From positions 62,001 through 126,000 of the forward strand of contig NZ_JAQMWQ010000012.1 in assembly GCF_030403775.1 (NCBI RefSeq): a stretch of DNA of 64,000 nucleotides, given 5' to 3'. How positions within the stretch are numbered: position 1 is the first letter of the stretch; each line of letters starts with the position of its first letter. This stretch comes from Paenibacillus sp. BSR1-1. Lineage in GTDB: Bacteria; Bacillota; Bacilli; Bacillales; Cytobacillaceae. Positions 18,164-26,265 of the stretch are shown here, one piece after another. Under the pieces are notes generated by a model. That model was given only the letters and a program-made list of their open reading frames with translations, was not told where the DNA came from and made no database searches. The position numbers and the translations under genes were made by a program.

Positions 18164-19108
18164 TTATTCAAACAGCTTTATAAACTCTCCATACCCTTCT
18201 TCCAAGAGTTTATCTTTTGGCACAAACCGGAGGGCTGCTGAGTTAATGCAGTACCGTGCACGATCGGGGCCTGGTCCATCGTCGAATACGTGACCGAGAT
18301 GGGAATCCGCTGTTTTGCCTCGGACCTCAATTCTCCTCATTCCATGCGAGGTATCAAAACGCTCTTCAATTTCCATCCGGCGAAGAGGCTTCGTAAAGCT
18401 CGGCCAACCGCAGCCTGCATCATATTTATCGGTTGAGCCGAACAGAGGTTCGCCCGAGATAATATCGACATAAATGCCCTCATCCGTATGATTCCAGTAT
18501 TCATTTTGGAACGGCGGCTCTGTTTTGTTATTCATGGTAACCTCAAACTGAAGCGGCGTCAGTTCCATCCGCAATTCTTCATCACTTTTGCGCTTTTTCC
18601 AGTTTTCGCGAATAAAGCGCGCCCGCCCAGAACCTTCCCGATAGTGGTTATAGTGAAAAGGCATCTTTTTATAATAATATTGATGCTTTTCCTCGGCCTT
18701 ATAAAAAGGGACTGCGGGGAGGATTTCGGTTACAATTGGCTGTACAAATCGCCCGCTTTCGGCAAGCTCCCTTTTCGAAGCCACCGCCATCTCACGCTGG
18801 GCTTCATTATGATAAAAAATCGCCGTCCGATACGAAAGACCCCGGTCATTAAACTGGCCGCCTGCATCTGTCGGGTCGATTTGCTGCCAAAACAGCTCCA
18901 GTAATTTTTTATAAGGAAAAATTTCGGGGTCAAAGGTAATCTGAACCGCTTCAAAATGACCAGTTGTATCAGAACATACTTCCTCATAAGTAGGGTTTTC
19001 AGTATGGCCGCCTGTGTAGCCGGAGGTTACTTCTTGAATCCCAGGCTGTTCGTCGAATGGTGATACCATGCACCAAAAGCAGCCGCCTGCAAATGTTGCT
19101 TTTTCCAT
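18164..19108 (-). CDS. msrAB: Bifunctional peptide-methionine sulfoxide reductase MsrA/MsrB
   Basis: A fused repair enzyme. The N-terminal MsrA domain has the catalytic Cys in [10 protein letters not shown] and reduces Met-S-sulfoxide. The C-terminal MsrB domain, starting near residue 170, has AGCGWPSF and the catalytic Cys in [10 protein letters not shown] and reduces the R form. No zinc CxxC pairs are visible in the MsrB part. I chose the ATG at 19108; an in-frame TTG three bases upstream sits at slightly better distance from AAGGAG, so the start may be 19111. It is probably cytoplasmic, since no signal peptide is seen. Confidence 0.95.
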   Translation of the reverse strand: MEKATFAGGCFWCMVSPFDEQPGIQEVTSGYTGGHTENPTYEEVCSDTTGHFEAVQITFDPEIFPYKKLLELFWQQIDPTDAGGQFNDRGLSYRTAIFYHNEAQREMAVASKRELAESGRFVQPIVTEILPAVPFYKAEEKHQYYYKKMPFHYNHYREGSGRARFIRENWKKRKSDEELRMELTPLQFEVTMNNKTEPPFQNEYWNHTDEGIYVDIISGEPLFGSTDKYDAGCGWPSFTKPLRRMEIEERFDTSHGMRRIEVRGKTADSHLGHVFDDGPGPDRARYCINSAALRFVPKDKLLEEGYGEFIKLFE

Positions 19109-19164
19109 CAAGTCTCAACTCCTTATTCATTCTGATTATTATCTTAAGAATAAACAAAATGCAA

Positions 19165-19206
19165 TAAAAAAAGAAACCGAAGGAGAGATCCAACGGTTTC
19201 TTTTGG
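19165..19206 (-). terminator. Terminator of the repeat-rich secreted protein gene
   Basis: AAAGAAACCG and CGGTTTCTTT form a 10-bp stem; the minus strand ends in seven T residues. It lies just beyond the stop at 19214. Confidence 0.88.
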
Positions 19207-19213
19207 TAATAGA

Positions 19214-20863
19214 TTATTCTTGTGTAGAAGCATCAACAGTAGTTTCTTCTGTTACTGCCTCTTCAGAAACTTTAGCTCCAGCTAATACAGCAGAATTTGC
19301 TGCTGCATGTTCTACTGCATTTTGGCTTGCATTTACGCTAGCTTGAGCTTTTGCTTTGTTTGCTGCAGATTTGTTTACTTCTGTAGCTTCTTCAGTTACT
19401 GCTTCTTCTTCTTCTGTTGCAGGTTCTTCAGTTACTGCTTCTGTTGCTTTTTCTCCAGCTTCTTCAGTTACTGCTTCTGTTGCTTCTTCTCCAGCTTCTT
19501 CAGTTACTGCTTCTGTTGCTTCTTCTCCAACTTCTTCAGTTACTGCTTCTGTCGCTTCTTTTCCAGCTTCTTCAGTTACTGCTTCTGTTGCTTCTTTTCC
19601 AGCTTCTTCTGTTACTGCTTCTGTTGCTTCTTTTCCAGCTTCTTCTGTTACTGCTTCTGTTGCTTCTTTTCCAGCATCTTCAGTTACTGCTTCTGTTGCT
19701 TCTTTTCCAGCTTCTTCTGTTACTGCTTCTGTTGCTTCTTTTCCAGCCTGTTCAGTTTCAGTTGCTGCTTTTGCAGCTTCATTTGCAATTACTACGGCTG
19801 AGTTCTTTGATGCATGTTCTAAAGCAGTTGCACTTGCATGAGTCGCTTGAGATTTTGCTTTGTTTGCAAAAGAAGGATTAACCTTAACTTCTTTCTCAGT
19901 GTCTTCTTTAGTTACTGCTTCTGTTGCTTCGGTTGCAGTTTCTTCTGTTACTGCTTCTGTTGTTTCTGCAGTTTCATCAGTTACTACTTGTGTTGCTTCT
20001 TCCCCAGCTTGTTCATTTTCAGTTGCTGCTTTTGCAGCTCCATTAGCAATTACTACAGCTGAGTTCTTTGATGCATGTTCTAAAGCAGTTGCACTAGCAT
20101 GAGTTGCTTGAGACTTTGCTTTGTTAGCATAAGAAGGATTAACCTTAGCTTCTTTCTCATCATCTTCTTCAATTACTGCTTCTGCTTCGTCTTCATCTTT
20201 TGTTTTGACTACAGCATCTGTTTTAATAACAGTGTGCTTAGAATCAGAATCTTGATCCTTATCAGCATCTTCTTTGTCTTCTGTTTTCACAGCTGAATCC
20301 GAATCTACCTCTTCAGACTTTTCGTCTTCTTTAACTGTAGCATCGTCTTCTTTAACTGCAGCATCATCTTCTTTAACAGCTTCATCATCGGTTTTTACTG
20401 CTTCGTCTTTTTCAACTTCTGTTGTTGCAGAAGCTGCAGCTTGATTTTCAACTGTTTCGTCTGCAGGTGCATTTTTAACCTCTTCTGTTGCTGGTTCTTG
20501 AACCTGAGCTTCCTCTGTTTTTGCCTCTTCAGTTTTTCCAACCTTACCTTTTACGGCAGAGTTTAGATTAGCATGCGCTTTTGCATTCTCGCTTGCATGG
20601 TAGATAGCTTGGGATTTGCTCGCATTTCCAGAATTCGTCTTCTCTTTAACTGCCGGTGCTGCAGGCTTCACTTGAACGGCTGGCTTAGCATCTACATGAA
20701 CCTTTACGCTTTGTTCACTTTTTACATGTACGTTGTGTTCAGCTTTTTCCTTGCCAAGACCAGCAGCTTCAGTAAAATGGCCTCCTGCAAATACTCCAAA
20801 AGTTAAGGCTCCAGTCAATACGAAAGATTTCACAACAGTATTAGGGTTTAAGTAATGTTTCAT
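19214..20863 (-). CDS. Repeat-rich secreted protein of unknown function
   Basis: I do not recognise this 549-residue protein. An N-terminal hydrophobic segment (about residues 12-32, ending HFTEAAG) looks like a signal peptide. The rest is low complexity, rich in Glu, Ala, Thr and Val and strongly acidic in the middle. Nine 12-residue repeats of GKEATEAVTEEA are encoded by an exact 36-bp tandem array at 19431-19754. A second, about 35-residue alpha-helical unit (ANKAKSQATHASATALEHAS) occurs twice almost unchanged and in weaker form near each end. No sortase motif is visible, so wall attachment would have to be non-covalent. It is adjacent to another secreted, Gln/Ala-rich protein gene in the same orientation. 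Confidence 0.75.
   Translation of the reverse strand: MKHYLNPNTVVKSFVLTGALTFGVFAGGHFTEAAGLGKEKAEHNVHVKSEQSVKVHVDAKPAVQVKPAAPAVKEKTNSGNASKSQAIYHASENAKAHANLNSAVKGKVGKTEEAKTEEAQVQEPATEEVKNAPADETVENQAAASATTEVEKDEAVKTDDEAVKEDDAAVKEDDATVKEDEKSEEVDSDSAVKTEDKEDADKDQDSDSKHTVIKTDAVVKTKDEDEAEAVIEEDDEKEAKVNPSYANKAKSQATHASATALEHASKNSAVVIANGAAKAATENEQAGEEATQVVTDETAETTEAVTEETATEATEAVTKEDTEKEVKVNPSFANKAKSQATHASATALEHASKNSAVVIANEAAKAATETEQAGKEATEAVTEEAGKEATEAVTEDAGKEATEAVTEEAGKEATEAVTEEAGKEATEAVTEEAGKEATEAVTEEVGEEATEAVTEEAGEEATEAVTEEAGEKATEAVTEEPATEEEEAVTEEATEVNKSAANKAKAQASVNASQNAVEHAAANSAVLAGAKVSEEAVTEETTVDASTQE
19431..19754. repeat. 36-bp coding tandem array, 9 copies
   Basis: GTTACTGCTTCTGTTGC recurs every 36 bp from 19431 to 19719 (plus strand), encoding 12-residue units on the minus strand. 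Copies differ at a few third positions and at one or two residues, so the array is recent and likely to vary in length between strains. Confidence 0.93.
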
Positions 20864-20904
20864 TTTTTTAATTCGCTCCTTTTATTATCATGTCCCGTGG
20901 CATT

Positions 20905-21759
20905 TTAGCGTCGGTTAACCATTTTTAATAAAGGAGCTTCTTGTGGCGGCGGTGCCGGCGGCGCATTCACCCATTGATTAGTTAATAATGCAGACCGTGA
21001 AAGGTACAGTTGAACAAATTTGATCTCATAGTATTTATTCCATTCAAACCACTTATCCAACGTACTTATCGTGTTCAATCCCTGGCTCACTCGATCATTT
21101 GAAGACCCGCCTGAACTATTGGAACGCTGAGTTGGGTTAGTCGCCTGATCGGCGTTGGGAATCTTATCCTTTTTGTCAGGAACCTGTCTTTCACTTACTG
21201 GTTTTGCTACAAGTGGTTCATTAGGTTCTAGCTTTTTCGGTTCCGATAAGTGGGAATCTTCCCTTTGAGTTTCTAGTCGTTTCTTTATCTGGCCTGGATT
21301 ATTTACACCAAGATTAGAGGAAACAGACACATTCTCGGAAGTCTGCTTATCCTTTCCTAACCCTTGGTTACTTTCGTTTGTCATGGCTTTTTTCTGTTGG
21401 CCTGGTGCCTCAACGTTTTTCTCTGTCTTTTTTATAACAGCCTGAACGTTTCCTTTTGCCTGAGCCGGCAAACTTTTCGACGTTGCAGCCTGTTTTTGGG
21501 ACATCGCCTGTTGAGAACTATGATTGGATGCCTGCTGTTTTATGGCAGCTTGATTTTTATTAGAAGTGCCAGGTACTGTCTTACCTATTGCCTTAGCGTT
21601 GACGTCAGCTTGCAGATTTTTGCTTTCAGCTTTTGCCGCATGTACTGCCGCAGCATTTTGCTGCCCGCTAAGCTCATTCTTTTCTGCGAAGGCATTGTGT
21701 GGTAAAAACAAAGCTGCTCCAACCATTAGGCCTGAAATAATAAAATGGCGGAAGTGCAA
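20905..21759 (-). CDS. Secreted Gln/Ala/Lys-rich protein of unknown function
   Basis: No known domain is recognised. A TTG start at 21759 is chosen because AAAGGGGGTGA lies directly upstream; the ATG at 21795 has no ribosome site. The resulting 284-residue protein begins with a signal peptide (HFIISGLMVGAALFLPHNAFA) followed by a low-complexity, polar and basic region. The C-terminus has an aromatic stretch (LDKWFEWNKYYEIKFVQLYL) and ends with PPAPPPQEAPLLK. It lies 41 bp upstream of the repeat-rich secreted protein gene, and both share Ala-rich N-terminal helices and SQQA/KSQA-like words, suggesting a related pair made from one transcript. Confidence 0.68.
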   Translation of the reverse strand: MHFRHFIISGLMVGAALFLPHNAFAEKNELSGQQNAAAVHAAKAESKNLQADVNAKAIGKTVPGTSNKNQAAIKQQASNHSSQQAMSQKQAATSKSLPAQAKGNVQAVIKKTEKNVEAPGQQKKAMTNESNQGLGKDKQTSENVSVSSNLGVNNPGQIKKRLETQREDSHLSEPKKLEPNEPLVAKPVSERQVPDKKDKIPNADQATNPTQRSNSSGGSSNDRVSQGLNTISTLDKWFEWNKYYEIKFVQLYLSRSALLTNQWVNAPPAPPPQEAPLLKMVNRR

Positions 21760-22095
21760 TCTCTCACCCCCTTTCAACGAATCATTTCTTACCATGACAC
21801 CATTCGACTCATTGAAACATTTTTTGACCGTTTTCTCCTTTTCACAAAATAAACCATTCTTTTTGCCTATCTCACATGATTCAATAGGCTCGTATTTTTC
21901 ATACCTTTTAATAAAATCGGACTAAGCCAGTTAAAAAATGATCCCAAGGCTTATTAATCGGGTGCATTTTTTTTAGTTTCTAATTGCACACAATTTAATT
22001 GTTGACTATTAATATCGTTTGCTGTTATGATTTGATTGTAATAATCAATTGTGCAAAATTTAATTTTATAAAATCAAAAGGGAGAGATTTTTCAA
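21760..22095. other. Intergenic region between secreted protein genes and ohr
   Basis: No gene is seen. The left part is AT-rich upstream sequence of the minus-strand secreted-protein gene; the right part (21982-22095) is the ohr promoter and its operators. Confidence 0.5.
21982..22066 (+). promoter_or_regulatory. ohr promoter with candidate OhrR operators
   Basis: A -35 TTGACT (22002) and -10 TATGAT (22026) are separated by 18 bp. Upstream, AATTGCACACAATTTAATT includes the near-palindrome CAATT-T-AATTG. Downstream of the -10, AATTGTGCAAAATTTAATT is a related copy. Sites flanking the promoter fit MarR/OhrR-type repression relieved by organic peroxides. No ohrR is adjacent. Confidence 0.6.
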
Positions 22096-22518
22096 ATGGA
22101 AGCATTATACACAGCAAGCGCAACCGCTGAGGGCGGAAGATTAGGGAAAGTAACAAGCAGCGATGGCACTTTGGATTTGGCTCTATCCATGCCAAAGGCT
22201 TTAGGTGGACAAGGAAAGGAAAATGCCACGAATCCTGAACAATTATTCGCGGCTGGATATGCCGCTTGCTTCGATAGCGCCTTAAACTTAGTGGCACGAC
22301 AATCAAGAAAGCGGATTGAATCTAAGGTAACGGCAGAAGTTTCGTTAGGAAAAGACACGGACGGTGGATACAAACTAGCAGCTGCCTTAAATGTGGCAAT
22401 AGCTGGTGTCTCTTTCGAGGAAGCAGAGGAATTGGTAAAACTTGCACATGGTGTTTGTCCTTATTCTAAAGCTACTAGTGGTAATATCGAGGTTGAATTA
22501 ATAACTACCCTCCTATAA
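22096..22518 (+). CDS. Ohr-family organic hydroperoxide resistance protein
   Basis: A 140-residue OsmC-fold thiol peroxidase that reduces organic hydroperoxides. The two active-site cysteines are visible in AAGYAACFDSAL and AHGVCPYSKAT, with the Ohr-type opening YTASATAEGGR. AGGGAGAG precedes the ATG. It is monocistronic with its own promoter and terminator. It could be named ohrA or ohrB; the sequence does not decide between them. Confidence 0.95.
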   Translation: MEALYTASATAEGGRLGKVTSSDGTLDLALSMPKALGGQGKENATNPEQLFAAGYAACFDSALNLVARQSRKRIESKVTAEVSLGKDTDGGYKLAAALNVAIAGVSFEEAEELVKLAHGVCPYSKATSGNIEVELITTLL

Positions 22519-22537
22519 AAGAATTACCTTACATTTT

Positions 22538-22569
22538 GCCCTACTTCCAGATGGAATTAGGGCTTTATT
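22538..22569 (+). terminator. Terminator of ohr
   Basis: GCCCTACTTCCA and TGGAATTAGGGC form a 12-bp stem with a two-base loop and one mismatch, followed by a short T-rich tail. Confidence 0.75.
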
Positions 22570-22655
22570 CATTTCTTTTTATTGTGTTTTCGATTTAGAT
22601 ATGGTAACGTTTAATAGTTTGATAACGCTTACACCAGAGAAGGAGACATCATCAT

Positions 22656-23606
22656 ATGGCAAATCCAATCATTCGCACTTTAAACCTAAAGCATTTTACA
22701 TATGGAAACTCTGAACAACGTGCGGCTTTCGCAGAGGAATTTGCTGCTGGTTTAAAAGAAACAGGTTTTATTATTTTAGAAGGCCATGGAGTGGATCCAA
22801 AGCTCATCGACAAAAACTACGAGCTTTGGAAACAGTTATTTAGTCTAGATACAGAAACAAAAAAACAATATGAAGGAATTAACGGCGGGCAGCGCGGCTA
22901 CACCGGTTTTGGTAAAGAACATGCGAAAAACCGTACTGTTGGCGATCTAAAAGAATTCTGGCATGTAGGCCAGGAACTGCCTGAAGGACATGCCCTGCTC
23001 AGTCAATACTCGGCTAATATTTGGCCAAACGAGGTTCCTGAACTGAAGCAAAATGCAGTAAACTTTTATCGCGAATTAGAGCGTGTCGCTCGCAATATGC
23101 TAGAGGCCCTTGCGATGCACTTTGATCTGCGTCCGAACTTTTTTTCCGATATGATTCATGAAGGAAACAGCATACTAAGGACTATTCATTACCCTCCATT
23201 AGAGGAATCGATGGATCCGAATGCCATTCGTGCCGCTGAGCATGAAGATATTAACCTGATTACTTTATTAGTGGAATCCACTGCATCTGGATTGGAATTG
23301 TTAACACGTGAAGGTGAATGGATGCCCGTTAAGGCTGAGCCTGGACAAATTATTGTGGATGCTGGAGATATGCTGTCTCGGATTACAAATGAAGTCATCC
23401 CGGCCACCACGCATCGCGTCGTGAATCCGGAAGGAGAAAATACTGCTCGTTATTCCATGCCGTTCTTCGTACATCCGTACAGCACTTGTTTATTAGAAAC
23501 CATTCCATCCTGTATTTCTGAAAATAATCCGGAAAAATATCCAGCAATCACGGCTGGCGGCTTCCTGTATGAAAGATTGGTAGAGATTGGCTTAATTAAA
23601 AAATAG
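22656..23606 (+). CDS. Isopenicillin N synthase-family 2-oxoglutarate/Fe(II) oxygenase
   Basis: A 316-residue non-haem iron oxygenase with the N-terminal DIOX_N region (GFIILEGHGVD) and the C-terminal double-stranded beta helix. The iron-binding facial triad is AAEHEDIN (HxD) and ATTHRVVNP (distal His). The 2-oxoglutarate carboxylate motif is RYSMPFF (RxS). Substrate is unknown; Bacillus members of this family are usually unassigned. AGGAGAC lies upstream of the ATG and a strong terminator follows. Confidence 0.9.
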   Translation: MANPIIRTLNLKHFTYGNSEQRAAFAEEFAAGLKETGFIILEGHGVDPKLIDKNYELWKQLFSLDTETKKQYEGINGGQRGYTGFGKEHAKNRTVGDLKEFWHVGQELPEGHALLSQYSANIWPNEVPELKQNAVNFYRELERVARNMLEALAMHFDLRPNFFSDMIHEGNSILRTIHYPPLEESMDPNAIRAAEHEDINLITLLVESTASGLELLTREGEWMPVKAEPGQIIVDAGDMLSRITNEVIPATTHRVVNPEGENTARYSMPFFVHPYSTCLLETIPSCISENNPEKYPAITAGGFLYERLVEIGLIKK

Positions 23607-23620
23607 AAAGTCAGACAAGG

Positions 23621-23652
23621 AAAAGGGAAAGGCTTCAAGCCTTTCCCTTTTC
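23621..23652. terminator. Bidirectional terminator between convergent genes
   Basis: AAAGGGAAAGGC and GCCTTTCCCTTT form a perfect 12-bp stem with a five-base loop, with T/A tracts on each side. Confidence 0.9.
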
Positions 23653-23670
23653 ATATCCAATGCTTATTTT

Positions 23671-24150
23671 TTAAGGTTTCTCCGATTCTGACTTATCATG
23701 GATTGGTTCGCTGCCTACAGAGTAACGGTAAACCAGTTGACCGCCAAGCCAGCCCCCAATCAGCAGAAAGATGAGCCCTAACAAGGAGAGCGAAACAGAA
23801 CTCATTAACCGCCAGCCGGAAAGTACATCAACACCAAAACGTATAAAAAAGCTGCACGTAAACAAAATGATTGCCGTAATTATCATGATCATATGGCGCA
23901 TTGCCACACGGTCAGCGCTCCCTTCCTGAGGAATGTCCATAAAGTCAATCATTCCGGTAATAAGCGCAGGCTGGGACAAAACCAGTCCTATGGCAAGATT
24001 ATAAAACGAAAAACTCCACCAGAACGAAGCATCTGTCCAGATTCCAAGCAGATCACCAAGGAACGACACCGGTAATAGGGCCATTGGAAAATGCGTAACG
24101 GCAGGGTGTATTGGATGCCCGAAAAACCTTAACTTGCCCCGCTGTTTCAT
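23671..24150 (-). CDS. DUF2231 membrane protein
   Basis: A 159-residue protein with four predicted membrane helices. The DUF2231 opening motif is FFGHPIHPAVTHFPMALLP, with conserved histidines that in related proteins suggest haem or metal binding. It is 14 bp downstream of another small membrane protein gene on the same strand, so the two form an operon. Function is unknown. Confidence 0.83.
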   Translation of the reverse strand: MKQRGKLRFFGHPIHPAVTHFPMALLPVSFLGDLLGIWTDASFWWSFSFYNLAIGLVLSQPALITGMIDFMDIPQEGSADRVAMRHMIMIITAIILFTCSFFIRFGVDVLSGWRLMSSVSLSLLGLIFLLIGGWLGGQLVYRYSVGSEPIHDKSESEKP

Positions 24151-24164
24151 GTGACGCCCACTCC

Positions 24165-24503
24165 TTACAAAACTCCAATAAGTAAGAGAATATATGCGAT
24201 AACGGCAGCTAATGCATGAATGACGATTAATCCTTTAGGATGAGGCTTCTGGCGTAAATGGTAGGAAAAGAGTACGAATCCGCCAAGCGCGGCAATGAGG
24301 AATAGAATTAAGGAGGTAATAACAAGTGAGCCGGCATTTTCCTGCACGACCCCGAGAATTAAGGTGATAAGACCAATTGCAGCAACGGCTCCATGGATGA
24401 GTGATAGACTCATGGGTATCTCTTTCTGACGAAGCCCTAAAACCCCAACCACCAGACCGCCAAGCGCCGCAATGGCAAAAAGAATAACAGATGAGAACAG
24501 CAT
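24165..24503 (-). CDS. Small four-helix membrane protein with internal duplication
   Basis: A 112-residue, very hydrophobic protein of unknown function. The start at 24503 is preferred over 24521 because GGAGGGG lies 9 bp before it. Two halves of about 47 residues are similar: ILFAIAALGGLV..GLRQKE..LIHGAVA and ILFLIAALGGFV..HLRQKP..VIHALAA. Each half would supply two helices. It is cotranscribed with the DUF2231 gene, so the two may act together in the membrane. Confidence 0.72.
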   Translation of the reverse strand: MLFSSVILFAIAALGGLVVGVLGLRQKEIPMSLSLIHGAVAAIGLITLILGVVQENAGSLVITSLILFLIAALGGFVLFSYHLRQKPHPKGLIVIHALAAVIAYILLLIGVL

Positions 24504-24869
24504 CTTTCCAATCCCCTCCATTTTTCAATTTTCAAACAGCCAACATTGGACAAAAGGAAACTATAAATCTAATTAATCAAGATAAAAATTGATTAATTCG
24601 GTTTATAAATTATACTTCTGAATTAATCAAAGAATAACTTGTTTAATTAAATTTTTTGCTTTATTTCTTTTACAATGAGCAGTGACAGCCATTTTTAAAA
24701 TCAGCATTTTACTATCTTTAGCTTTACACTCGCAAGGAAGAAAAAAGTAACTCTAATAACACAAGAGAGACATTGGTAAATTAATTTCTTAACAAAAAGT
24801 TAATGAAAATGGAATTATCTAAAATTGTCGGAAGTGTATATTATGAAGTAGTTAAATATGACACTGCTA
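24504..24869. other. AT-rich intergenic region
   Basis: I see no gene in this stretch. It contains the upstream region of the small membrane protein on the minus strand and, at its right end, the presumed promoter for the riboswitch. Confidence 0.4.
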
Positions 24870-24951
24870 ATAGCAATCACATCGAAAGGTGAGGAAGCAA
24901 AGCCACGGGTCTAAAGAGGAATCTCCATGAAAGCCGGGTTACCACTGTTAT
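24870..24951 (+). promoter_or_regulatory. Cyclic-di-GMP-I (GEMM) riboswitch, no intact downstream gene
   Basis: The aptamer shows the P1b hairpin with a GAAA loop (CACATCGAAAGGTG), the conserved GCAAAGCC, then CTAAAG, GGAATCT and the closing GCCGGGTTACC. Outer bases AATAGCA and TGTTAT pair as P1, and a run of seven T follows at 24961. It agrees element by element with the second riboswitch at 62758-62836. The only ORF downstream on this strand is 45 codons long and starts inside the aptamer. Confidence 0.85.
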
Positions 24952-25064
24952 GCCTAAGTCTTTTTTTATTATTTTGTGGAGTCATTGAAAAAAGGAAGCA
25001 AAAAAATATTGCTTCCATACCAATCAGGATCAATATCATGGGATCCGTGGAAAATCAACGGTAA
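24927..25064 (+). CDS. Possible 45-residue hydrophobic peptide under the riboswitch
   Basis: The ATG lies within the 3' half of the aptamer, 8 nt after AGAGG. The peptide MKAGLPLLCLSLFLLFCGVI looks like a signal sequence with a Cys, followed by a basic tail. It may be the leftover 5' end of a secreted-protein gene lost by deletion, or a chance ORF. Its 3' end overlaps the larB remnant on the other strand. Confidence 0.25.
   Translation: MKAGLPLLCLSLFLLFCGVIEKRKQKNIASIPIRINIMGSVENQR
24990..25016 (-). terminator. Terminator at the end of the lar locus
   Basis: GGAAGCAA and TTGCTTCC form an 8-bp stem. On the minus strand it is followed by six T residues, 40 bp past the stop of the larB remnant. 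Confidence 0.75.
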
Positions 25065-25159
25065 CCATGCTTACTACCATAAATCACTTCTGGATAACCC
25101 GTACGCCTTTCTCGATCAATATCTACTTTACTGAATCCTAAATCTTCAAACTTACTCAT
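25055..25159 (-). pseudogene. larB: larB 5' remnant
   Basis: Thirty-four codons read LGFSKVDIDRERRTGYPEVI and end at a TGA shortly after. This matches the N-terminal LarB stretch of L. plantarum ([20 protein letters not shown]). LarB is normally about 250 residues and carboxylates the pyridinium ring for nickel-pincer cofactor synthesis, so more than 85 percent of the gene is gone. In-frame codons before the ATG (QLTFKTAGDI) may be the rest of the N-terminus. It sits downstream of larE, as in lar operons. Confidence 0.8.
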
Positions 25160-25314
25160 GATATCACCTGCTGTCTTAAAAGTAAGTTGTTAAAAATGGG
25201 AATGAGAAAGTGGATCTTATTATGCCTGCGTAGAACAGCAATGAAATCGGCAGGTTCTAGAGTATGGAGTCCTAACAAAAATCCTATTCCTAGAACCACT
25301 AAAAGATTTCCCAT
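25156..25314 (-). CDS. Small hydrophobic ORF between larE and the larB remnant
   Basis: A 52-codon frame starting 8 bp after the larE stop and overlapping the larB remnant start by ATGA. It begins MGNLLVVLGIGFLLGLHT, one membrane helix, followed by a basic segment. The ribosome site is weak. I do not recognise it; it could be a real small membrane protein or part of the decayed sequence. Confidence 0.3.
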   Translation of the reverse strand: MGNLLVVLGIGFLLGLHTLEPADFIAVLRRHNKIHFLIPIFNNLLLRQQVIS

Positions 25315-25321
25315 CTCTTTG

Positions 25322-26134
25322 CTACTTCTCTGCCTCTTGCAAAACCTTATTCATACTGCCACTCTTGTAACCAATGAGATCCATTGTGACATAGGTGTAT
25401 CCAAATTCTTGAAGTTTTGCTGTAATGTTTTGAGAGTGTTCCAATAAACGCTGCATCTCTTGTGGTTCTACTTCAATTCTAGCAATCTCTCCATGAGTAC
25501 GTACCCGTACCTGCCGAATTCCAACGGCTCGAATAGCTTGTTCTGATTTATCGATTTTTTTCAGTTTTTCTATCGTAATCTGCTCTCCATAAGCTATCCT
25601 TGATGAAAGGCAGGCGAAGGAAGGCTTATCCCATGTTGGCAGACCCATTTGTAGTGACAGCTCACGAATTTCACTTTTATAAAGATCAGCTTCCTGGAGT
25701 GGCCCCCTTACGTTATATTCTCTTGCTGCCTTTGTTCCTGGCCTATGTTCCCCAAGATCATCTGCGATTAGCCCGAAAGCTACATTATTGTAGTTATGCT
25801 CTTCCATTATTGGTACGAGATTCTCGAACAAGCTTTTTTTACAAAAATAGCATCGGTTTGATGTGTTCTCTGAATAACCTGGAATATTTAATTCCGATGT
25901 CTGAATAATCTCATGTCTCGCTCCTAGCTGTTCAGCGAGTTTAATTGCTTCTTGCAATTCCTCAAAAGGGTATGTTTCACTATCGGCTGTTATAGCCAAT
26001 ACATTTTCCCGCCCAAGAGTGTCGAGTGCCGCCTTCAATAAAAATGTACTGTCCACCCCCCCTGAAAAAGCGATAACTACTGTTTCCATTTCCCTTAAAA
26101 TTTCTTGAAGCTTGTTATATTTTATTTCTAGCAT
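25322..26134 (-). CDS. larE: Sacrificial sulfur transferase LarE (nickel-pincer cofactor synthesis)
   Basis: A 270-residue ATP pyrophosphatase-fold enzyme that donates sulfur from its own cysteine to the pyridinium dicarboxylate precursor. The PP-loop is FSGGVDSTFLLKA, a CYFCKK pair follows at about residue 95, and the sulfur-donor Cys lies in FACLSSRIAYG. It is full length and lies 131 bp downstream of larA, with a kinase remnant in the gap. LarB is a fragment here and LarC is absent from the window, so cofactor synthesis would need copies elsewhere. Confidence 0.93.
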   Translation of the reverse strand: MLEIKYNKLQEILREMETVVIAFSGGVDSTFLLKAALDTLGRENVLAITADSETYPFEELQEAIKLAEQLGARHEIIQTSELNIPGYSENTSNRCYFCKKSLFENLVPIMEEHNYNNVAFGLIADDLGEHRPGTKAAREYNVRGPLQEADLYKSEIRELSLQMGLPTWDKPSFACLSSRIAYGEQITIEKLKKIDKSEQAIRAVGIRQVRVRTHGEIARIEVEPQEMQRLLEHSQNITAKLQEFGYTYVTMDLIGYKSGSMNKVLQEAEK

Positions 26135-26188
26135 GATAATTCCCCTTTACAAATGTTTTGGGCTAGTTCAATTGCGTGTCTGATCGCC

Positions 26189-26245
26189 TCAACTGACTCC
26201 GGAATCACATACACCTGTAAGGTCATCTGCAATTAAAATAATCTT
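26189..26245 (-). pseudogene. N-terminal remnant of a DUF1537-type four-carbon acid sugar kinase
   Basis: Immediately downstream of larA the minus strand reads KIILIADDLTGVCDSGVS and then stops. ADDLTGxxDSGV is the characteristic opening of the DUF1537 (OtnK/DtnK-like) sugar-acid kinases. No continuation is found in that frame. In the remaining gap a second open frame (VEAIRHAIELAQ) has a coding look, so the gap probably fuses pieces of two lost genes. Confidence 0.6.
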
Positions 26246-26265
26246 CCATCTTAAACCTGCCCTTA

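Noticed and set aside
19307..19881. Three long plus-strand ORFs opposite the repeat-rich protein
   Set aside because: The 36-bp period keeps all antisense frames open. The minus-strand frame has the signal peptide, ribosome site and terminator.
25187..25447. 86-codon plus-strand ORF opposite larE
   Set aside because: It overlaps the larE 3' end and has no supporting ribosome site; it is a shadow.
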